Part shown: one piece after another, positions 1-4,057 of the stretch | Layout: each line of letters opens with the position of its first letter | How positions within the stretch are numbered: position 1 is the stretch's first letter | Source: Syntrophobacteria bacterium | GTDB taxonomy: Bacteria; Desulfobacterota; DSWW01 | Direction of reading: 5' to 3' | DNA: 5,495 nt | NCBI GenBank assembly: GCA_030145435.1 | Contig: JAQYVQ010000302.1 | Coordinates: 1-5,495 of the forward strand | Program-made: the position numbers and the translations under genes | The notes under the pieces: generated by a model | Told to the model about the DNA's origin: nothing | What the model saw: the letters and a program-made list of their open reading frames with translations, nothing else | Databases searched by the model: none

Positions 1-1811
1 CCTTCCTGCCCATTTTCTTCGTTCCAGGGACCATGGGGAAGGTCTTTCGCTGCATTCCGGCCGTCGTGGTGTGCGTGTTCTTCATTTCCCTCATGGAATC
101 CCTCTTTGTCCTTCCCTCCCACCTGGCACATCAACGTCCCACCGGGGACCGCGGATTCTGGGCCCTCCTCCACCGAATTCAGAGCCCTGTAGGCCGGATG
201 TTGGAGCAGGCCATTGTGCGCTACTACAAACCTGCGCTCATGGCGTGCCTGCGAAACCGGTACGTGACGGTGTCCGTCGGCCTGGCGATTCTCGTGCTCA
301 CGATCGGGTTCGACAAGGCAGGCCACATCGACTTCACCTTCTTCCCGAAGATCGATTCGGAACGGGTGTCTGCGGGAATCACCATGCCCTACGGCTCGGC
401 GGTGGGAGAAACGCGAGCCGTGCAAGGACGCGTCGTGGAGGCGGCCGAAAAGGTCCTGGCGAGGCACGGCGGGGAGGAGATCACGCGGGGCATCTTCACC
501 CACATCGGAAGCGCCGGGTCGCGTGGGGCACGGCCGGGCGGGGGCGGACATCTGGCGAACGTCCAGGTATACCTCGTGCCTAGCGATCAACGGGCCCTGA
601 CAGCCTCCGAGTTTTCCCGGGAGTGGCGTGATGAGGTGGGCGAAATACCCGGGACGGAATCGTTGGCCTACAAATACAGCCTCATGGGCGGCTCCGGCCC
701 GTCCATCGATGTTGAGTTGAATCACACGAACCTCCGAGTTCTCGAACAGGCAGCCACCGAGCTGGCAGACACCCTGCGATCCTTTCAGGGCGTGCGGGAC
801 ATCGACGACGGGTTCTCGCTTGGCAAGCCCCAGCTCGACTTCAAGGTCAGGCCGGAAGCCCGGAGCCTGGGCATCACCGCAACCATGCTCGGCCGCCAGG
901 TGAGGAGCGCCTTCTACGGGGCCGAGGCCTTGCGCCAGCAGCGGGGGCGCGAAGAGGTGAAGGTCATGGTCCGGCTTCCGGAAGCGGAGCGGAAGAGCGA
1001 GTACAACGTGGAGGAGTTGCTGATCCTCATCCCGGGCGGGGGTGAGATCCCGCTTCGAGAGGCGGCAACCGTGACACGAGGCCGTGCTTACACTGAAATC
1101 AACCGCGCCGACGGCCGGCGGGTCCTGAACGTCACCGCGGATGTGGTTCCCGGGGCAGCGAATGCCACGAAGGTCTTGGAGGTTCTGGAAGGGGGTTTTC
1201 TGGCGGAACTGATGGCACGTCACCAAGGCCTGGCTTACTCCCTGGAGGGCGAACAGCGATGGCAACGGGAGAGTCTGGACAGCCTCCGCACGGGTCTCAC
1301 CCTCGCCTTGATCGTCATCTACGCCATGCTCGCCGTAGCGTTCAGGAGCTATGTCCAGCCGATCGTCGTTATGTTTGCGATCCCCTTCGGCCTGGTGGGT
1401 GCCACCCTCGGGCACCTGATCATGGGGTACGATCTGAGCCTGATGAGCCTGATGGGAATGGTGGCCCTGTCCGGGGTCGTGGTGAACGATTCGCTCGTCC
1501 TCATACACGCCACGAACGAGAACCGAGAGAAGGGCAACTCCGCCCTGGAGAGCATCACGGCCGCCGGAGCACGACGGTTCCGGCCGATCCTGCTGACCTC
1601 GCTGACCACCTTCTGCGGTCTTGCGCCGATGATCTTCGAGACGAGCGTGCAGGCCCAGTTCCTGATCCCCATGGCCATCTCCCTCGGCTTCGGCATCCTC
1701 TTCGTGACCTTCATCGCCCTGCTGCTCGTTCCCGCCCTGTACCTGATCGTGGAAGACACCAAGCGGCTCCTCGGGGTCGGTCTCGGCCGGGACGATTCGC
1801 AGGCCTCGTAA
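1..1811 (+). CDS. RND-family efflux transporter permease, C-terminal part (5' end outside window)
   Basis: This is the inner-membrane permease of a tripartite RND (AcrB/HAE-type) exporter, which uses proton influx to drive substrates out through a periplasmic adaptor and an outer-membrane channel. The frame is open from base 3, and FLPIFFVPGTMGKVFR matches the conserved entry into TM6, so the Met at 33 is internal and about 440 residues lie off the left edge. Counting from that Met, hydrophobic segments are near 6-26 (TM6), 78-93 (TM7), 420-440, 442-464, 468-492, 518-536 and 546-572 (TM8-12). The large periplasmic porter/docking loop spans about 95-415. RRFRPILLTSL (514-524) is the conserved TM11 start. 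At the AcrB Lys940 position in TM10 the protein has Asn485 (VVVNDSLVL), as in several divergent RND subfamilies. The C-terminus ends normally soon after TM12, with TAA at 1809-1811. The substrate cannot be told. Adaptor and channel genes are not in the window. GC is clearly higher than in the genes to the right. Confidence 0.96.
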   Translation, partial: FLPIFFVPGTMGKVFRCIPAVVVCVFFISLMESLFVLPSHLAHQRPTGDRGFWALLHRIQSPVGRMLEQAIVRYYKPALMACLRNRYVTVSVGLAILVLTIGFDKAGHIDFTFFPKIDSERVSAGITMPYGSAVGETRAVQGRVVEAAEKVLARHGGEEITRGIFTHIGSAGSRGARPGGGGHLANVQVYLVPSDQRALTASEFSREWRDEVGEIPGTESLAYKYSLMGGSGPSIDVELNHTNLRVLEQAATELADTLRSFQGVRDIDDGFSLGKPQLDFKVRPEARSLGITATMLGRQVRSAFYGAEALRQQRGREEVKVMVRLPEAERKSEYNVEELLILIPGGGEIPLREAATVTRGRAYTEINRADGRRVLNVTADVVPGAANATKVLEVLEGGFLAELMARHQGLAYSLEGEQRWQRESLDSLRTGLTLALIVIYAMLAVAFRSYVQPIVVMFAIPFGLVGATLGHLIMGYDLSLMSLMGMVALSGVVVNDSLVLIHATNENREKGNSALESITAAGARRFRPILLTSLTTFCGLAPMIFETSVQAQFLIPMAISLGFGILFVTFIALLLVPALYLIVEDTKRLLGVGLGRDDSQAS

Positions 1812-1824
1812 GAGACGGCTGCCT

Positions 1825-1836
1825 CCTAGGCCTAGG
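1825..1836. repeat. 12-bp perfect palindrome between convergent genes
   Basis: CCTAGGCCTAGG is its own reverse complement and is also a tandem of CCTAGG. It sits in the 39-bp gap between the stop codons of the RND gene and the SDR gene. With a G-T pair at 1824/1837 and a C-G pair at 1823/1838 it can fold into a 6-bp stem with a GGCC loop. Neither strand has a T-run after it, so a classical intrinsic terminator is not supported. It may be a weak bidirectional transcription stop or chance. Confidence 0.35.
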
Positions 1837-1850
1837 GGTCAAACCTACAA

Positions 1851-2630
1851 TCAAGACAAACCGAGCTCTTTCATCGTCGGCAACCGCCTCAACGAAAGGC
1901 CTCCGTTGATTTGCAGGTTCTGCCCCGTCATATAGGCTTCATCGCTACACACCCATGCTGCGGCTGCTGCGACGTCTTCTATGGTGCTCAATCGGCCAAG
2001 GGGTATTTCCTTCTCAAAAGCATCTCGAAACCCTGCTAACGCCAGCAACGCATTTGTCATCGGAGTGTCGGTGAACCCGGGTGACACGGAGTTCACTCTG
2101 ATATTCCTCTGGCCGTATTCCAAGGCGGCTATTCTGACCAGATGATCCGTGCCCGCCTTTGCCGCCATATAAGCCGCGTGATTCTCGAATGTGAGCGTAG
2201 CCGTTACCGACGACATCGTCGCAATGGCCCCCCCGTTCTCCATGACGCGCGCCATGTGCTTGATGAAGAAGAACGGGCCTATGAGATGGACGTCCACTGC
2301 CTCTCTCAGGACTTCTTCGGAGGTGCTTTCTATGTATCCCATCAAGGCAAGTCCTGCACAATTGACCGCTACATCTAATCGACCATATCGCTCTATCGCT
2401 TTGTCTGCCAGTTCACCCACCTGACGTTCATCGGTTATTTCACAAACCTCACCCACAGCATTGATTTTGGATGCTACGGCGTCGACCTTTTCAGCGGTGC
2501 GAGCTGTTATGATGACTCTTGCGCCTTCCCGTATGAGACGACTTGCAACGGCACCACCAATGCTGTTCTCGTTCGATACGCCAAGGACGATCGCTACCTT
2601 ATCGGAAAATCGGGCCTTGTTACTCTGCAT
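1851..2630 (-). CDS. Short-chain dehydrogenase/reductase (SDR) family oxidoreductase
   Basis: This is a cytosolic NAD(P)(H)-dependent oxidoreductase of the Rossmann-fold SDR superfamily, complete at 259 residues (usual length about 250). The cofactor loop is GVSNENSIGGAVA at 17-29. NCAG (90-93) is the conserved NAG motif. Ser140-Ser141 (Ser141 is catalytic by spacing), Tyr154 and Lys158 (YMAAK) give the classical catalytic set, and NSVSPGFTDTPM (180-191) is the classical post-catalytic motif. Arg44 after the second strand suggests NADP(H), an inference. The usual catalytic Asn of the VNLxGxF motif is His115 (VHLIGPF). The glycine loop has the longer spacing of divergent SDRs such as FabI. AAGGAG (2637-2642) six bases before the ATG supports the start. 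The gene converges on the RND gene and diverges from the flavodoxin-ferredoxin gene, with which it shares a candidate operator. The substrate is unknown: a hydroxyacyl-CoA, ketoacyl-ACP or other alcohol/ketone are all possible. Confidence 0.95.
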   Translation of the reverse strand: MQSNKARFSDKVAIVLGVSNENSIGGAVASRLIREGARVIITARTAEKVDAVASKINAVGEVCEITDERQVGELADKAIERYGRLDVAVNCAGLALMGYIESTSEEVLREAVDVHLIGPFFFIKHMARVMENGGAIATMSSVTATLTFENHAAYMAAKAGTDHLVRIAALEYGQRNIRVNSVSPGFTDTPMTNALLALAGFRDAFEKEIPLGRLSTIEDVAAAAAWVCSDEAYMTGQNLQINGGLSLRRLPTMKELGLS

Positions 2631-2636
2631 TCTCTT

Positions 2637-2642
2637 CTCCTT
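2637..2642 (-). promoter_or_regulatory. Ribosome binding site of the SDR gene
   Basis: AAGGAG on the minus strand lies six bases upstream of the ATG at 2630-2628, which is optimal spacing and fixes the start of the SDR gene. Confidence 0.8.
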
Positions 2643-2711
2643 CCATGAAGAACCAGGCTTCTCCGCACCAATGAGCCCCTGTATTCGGAAGCAAGAGCCG
2701 CTTCACGATCC

Positions 2712-2741
2712 ATTCTACATTTTGACCGAGGAATATGCTAA
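2712..2741 (-). promoter_or_regulatory. Candidate sigma-70-type promoter of the SDR gene
   Basis: Read on the minus strand, TTAGCA (2741-2736; four of six matches to TTGACA) and TAGAAT (2717-2712; five of six matches to TATAAT) are separated by 18 bases. Transcription would start near 2705 and give a leader of about 75 bases before the SDR start codon. The -35 hexamer lies inside the dyad at 2730-2747, so a protein bound there would block polymerase. Assigned by eye. Confidence 0.35.
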
Positions 2742-2747
2742 TATTCC
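2730..2747. promoter_or_regulatory. Operator-like inverted repeat in the divergent intergenic region
   Basis: GGAATAT and ATATTCC form a perfect 7-bp inverted repeat around a 4-base spacer (GCTA). The 18-bp size and AT-rich core resemble operators of dimeric helix-turn-helix regulators (TetR, MarR or ArsR types). It ends 59 bases before the flavodoxin-ferredoxin start and lies about 100 bases before the SDR start. It overlaps the candidate -35 of the SDR promoter and a possible extended -10 (TGCTAATAT, 2736-2744) reading towards the flavodoxin gene. No regulator gene is in the window, so the binding protein is unknown. Confidence 0.45.
2736..2744 (+). promoter_or_regulatory. Possible extended -10 element for the flavodoxin-ferredoxin gene
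   Basis: TGCTAATAT fits the TGn-plus-hexamer form of an extended -10 element, with four of six matches to TATAAT in the hexamer (2739-2744). No good -35 stands at 16-18 bases upstream: TTGACC at 2722-2727 is only 11 bases away. The start point would be near 2751, giving a leader of about 56 bases. This is weak support, resting mostly on position. Confidence 0.2.
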
Positions 2748-2794
2748 CCCATCCCACAAACCACGGCACAGGAATCATTCGAGTCAAGAAAAAC

Positions 2795-2800
2795 GGAGGA
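2795..2800 (+). promoter_or_regulatory. Ribosome binding site of the flavodoxin-ferredoxin gene
   Basis: GGAGGA sits six bases before the ATG at 2807-2809. It selects this start over an in-frame ATG at 2735, which has no such site and would add 24 residues ahead of the flavodoxin first strand. Confidence 0.85.
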
Positions 2801-2806
2801 CTCTTC

Positions 2807-3718
2807 ATGAAGACGCTGATCATCGTCTTTTCGCAGAGCGGTCAAACTCGCAAGACAGCGGAATGTATCCGTGACGGTCTGGTTTCCATGCAGGGTGAAT
2901 GCGACCTTGTCGAGCTTGCTGATGTGGATACAAGCGTATTGGCGGATTATGATCTCGTTGGCCTTGGGTGTCCTGTGTATTACTATCAGGAACCGTTCCA
3001 TGTCCGTGACTTTCTCGAAGATCTGCCCGATTTGACGGACAGGCACTGGTTCGTTTTCTGCAGCCATGGTTCCATCATGGGAATCACACTGCATACCATG
3101 TCGGAACGTCTGGAGAAGAAAGGCGCGGTCGTTGTGGGCCATTATCACATATACGCAGACGTGTGCTCGCCATTTGCCCTGTATCCTTCCTATACCACCG
3201 GGCATCCGGATGAACAGGAGCTCGAGGAGGCGCGAAGCTTCGGCATGGACTTAGCGGACCGAACTCCGCGCATAGCGCAGGGCGAAAAGAACCTCGTTCC
3301 TGCGCTTGAACCTCCGGATGAAGAACTGGTGAAAGAAGCCGCCGCCCTTACACCGGAAATCATAAAGTTCATCATACCGCCTTACACGATCAATCGGGAG
3401 ACATGCATAAAGTGCCGCACATGTGAGACGACCTGCCCGGTCAATGGTTTCGACATTGACGCCGATCCCCCCCGGGTTCAGGATCCCTGCATTGGCTGTT
3501 CCTACTGTGTGATGGCTTGTCCCACAGCCTCCCTTGAGGCTGACTGGAGCCTGATGGCGGCGCACAACCATGAACACTATCCGTACATGAAGAAATGGCT
3601 GGACAAGGCCGCGGCACAAGGGGAATTCCGCTGGCGCATGGATCCGGATTCACTTGACTACGATGATTACATGTACCTCCAACATTTGCGCAAGCTGAAA
3701 GAGAAGAAGTCGGATTAA
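2807..3718 (+). CDS. Flavodoxin-ferredoxin fusion protein (EFR1-like, two [4Fe-4S] clusters)
   Basis: This is a 303-residue cytosolic electron-transfer protein that joins an FMN-binding flavodoxin-like domain to a bacterial dicluster ferredoxin. Residues 1 to about 155 form the flavodoxin part: strand MKTLIIVFSQ, then phosphate loop SQSGQTRKTA (9-18), then the LVGLGCPVYYYQEP region (50-63) where the flavin ring usually binds. Residues 192-240 carry two complete cluster motifs: Cys200-x2-Cys203-x2-Cys206-x3-Cys210-Pro and Cys228-x2-Cys231-x2-Cys234-x3-Cys238-Pro. A charged tail of about 60 residues (241-303), rich in Tyr, Asp and Lys, follows and I do not recognise it. The order matches the EFR1-type flavodoxin-ferredoxin proteins of anaerobes, which are thought to pass low-potential electrons; the partner is unknown here. 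There is no signal peptide or membrane segment. The gene diverges from the SDR gene across 176 bp holding a shared dyad, so joint regulation is plausible. Start chosen from GGAGGA at 2795-2800. Confidence 0.94.
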   Translation: MKTLIIVFSQSGQTRKTAECIRDGLVSMQGECDLVELADVDTSVLADYDLVGLGCPVYYYQEPFHVRDFLEDLPDLTDRHWFVFCSHGSIMGITLHTMSERLEKKGAVVVGHYHIYADVCSPFALYPSYTTGHPDEQELEEARSFGMDLADRTPRIAQGEKNLVPALEPPDEELVKEAAALTPEIIKFIIPPYTINRETCIKCRTCETTCPVNGFDIDADPPRVQDPCIGCSYCVMACPTASLEADWSLMAAHNHEHYPYMKKWLDKAAAQGEFRWRMDPDSLDYDDYMYLQHLRKLKEKKSD

Positions 3719-3780
3719 ATCGGGATGAGGATGCGGCAACCTATCTATCGTGTCGTCGAAATGCATCATGACGATCTCTA

Positions 3781-3823
3781 CTTCCAGATTTCATAACGAC
3801 ATAGCTAGGATTTGGTCTGGAAG
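3781..3823 (+). terminator. Inverted repeat downstream of the flavodoxin-ferredoxin gene, weak terminator candidate
   Basis: CTTCCAGA (3781-3788) and TCTGGAAG (3816-3823) form a perfect 8-bp stem, extendable by two G-T pairs, around a loop of more than 20 bases. It starts 63 bases after the flavodoxin-ferredoxin stop. The long loop and the lack of a following T-run argue against an intrinsic terminator. It may instead protect an mRNA 3' end, or be chance. Confidence 0.3.
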
Positions 3824-3844
3824 CAAGAGCGACATAGATAAGAG

Positions 3845-3885
3845 AAACCTAGACCTCGTGGTTTTCGTTCGAGGTTCCATAGTTC
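3845..3885. other. Imperfect hairpin in the convergent intergenic region
   Basis: ACCTCG (3853-3858) pairs with CGAGGT (3870-3875) across an 11-base loop. Outside an internal loop, CTA (3849-3851) pairs with TAG (3880-3882) and GAA (3845-3847) with TTC (3883-3885), for about 12 pairs in all. No function is assigned. It could be a transcript-end structure for either convergent gene. Confidence 0.25.
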
Positions 3886-3980
3886 GAAACGCAATCTAGA
3901 ATTCTTACGTGCGCTCTACTGCTGCCCCTTTACAGCACCTCTTGAACCGCGTTTCTCTCGTAGCACACCTCCATGTTTAT

Positions 3981-4054
3981 GGCGGGTATCGATACATTGT
4001 GCAAGTCGGATTTCTTTATTCTTTCGGTTAGATCTATGCACAATACTCCCCGCC
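3981..4054 (-). other. Two-step inverted repeat just after the EGF/SUMF1 gene stop
   Basis: ATTGTGCA (3996-4003) is perfectly complementary to TGCACAAT (4037-4044), and outside it GGCGGG (3981-3986) is complementary to CCCGCC (4049-4054). The transcript of the minus-strand gene would enter this structure three bases after its stop codon. The loop is 33 bases and no T-run follows in the minus direction, so it is at best a weak terminator or an mRNA-stabilising stem. Confidence 0.3.
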
Positions 4055-4057
4055 CCA

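Larger units (their letters stand above)
3719..4057. other. Intergenic region between convergent genes; no clear gene
   Basis: These 339 bases lie between the stop codons of the flavodoxin-ferredoxin gene (plus) and the EGF/SUMF1 gene (minus). No ORF here has both a credible start signal and a recognisable product. The region holds three imperfect hairpins (listed separately), an 8-base direct repeat CGACATAG at 3797-3804 and 3830-3837, and a 23-codon ORF at 3725-3796 of doubtful coding status. I see no tRNA cloverleaf, no insertion-sequence end and no T-tract terminator. Confidence 0.6.

Noticed and set aside
33..35. ATG at 33 as the true start of the RND gene
   Set aside because: The frame stays open to base 3 and the preceding residues match the conserved RND sequence leading into TM6, so this Met is internal.
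71..583. 170-codon plus-strand ORF in another frame
   Set aside because: It lies inside the RND gene, its product is Arg/Pro/Gly/His-rich low-complexity sequence typical of a GC-rich shadow frame, and the RND frame matches a known family throughout.
1349..1762. 137-codon minus-strand ORF antisense to the RND gene
   Set aside because: Antisense shadow of conserved transmembrane segments, with no family match and no convincing ribosome binding site.
1259..1909. 216-codon plus-strand ORF crossing the RND stop
   Set aside because: Arg/Pro-rich shadow of the RND gene with no recognisable domain; its end also overlaps the SDR 3' end.
2735..2737. ATG at 2735 as the start of the flavodoxin-ferredoxin gene
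   Set aside because: It lies in the operator-like dyad with no ribosome binding site; the 24 added residues do not resemble a flavodoxin N-terminus, and the ATG at 2807 has GGAGGA in place.
3866..3890. GTTCGAG / GTTCGAA as possible tRNA T-loops
   Set aside because: No acceptor stem, anticodon arm or D arm can be built around them on either strand.
4027..4033. GTTAGAT as a possible integron attC core site
   Set aside because: It fits GTTRRRY, but no matching RYYYAAC partner lies at a suitable distance and there is no integrase or cassette array.
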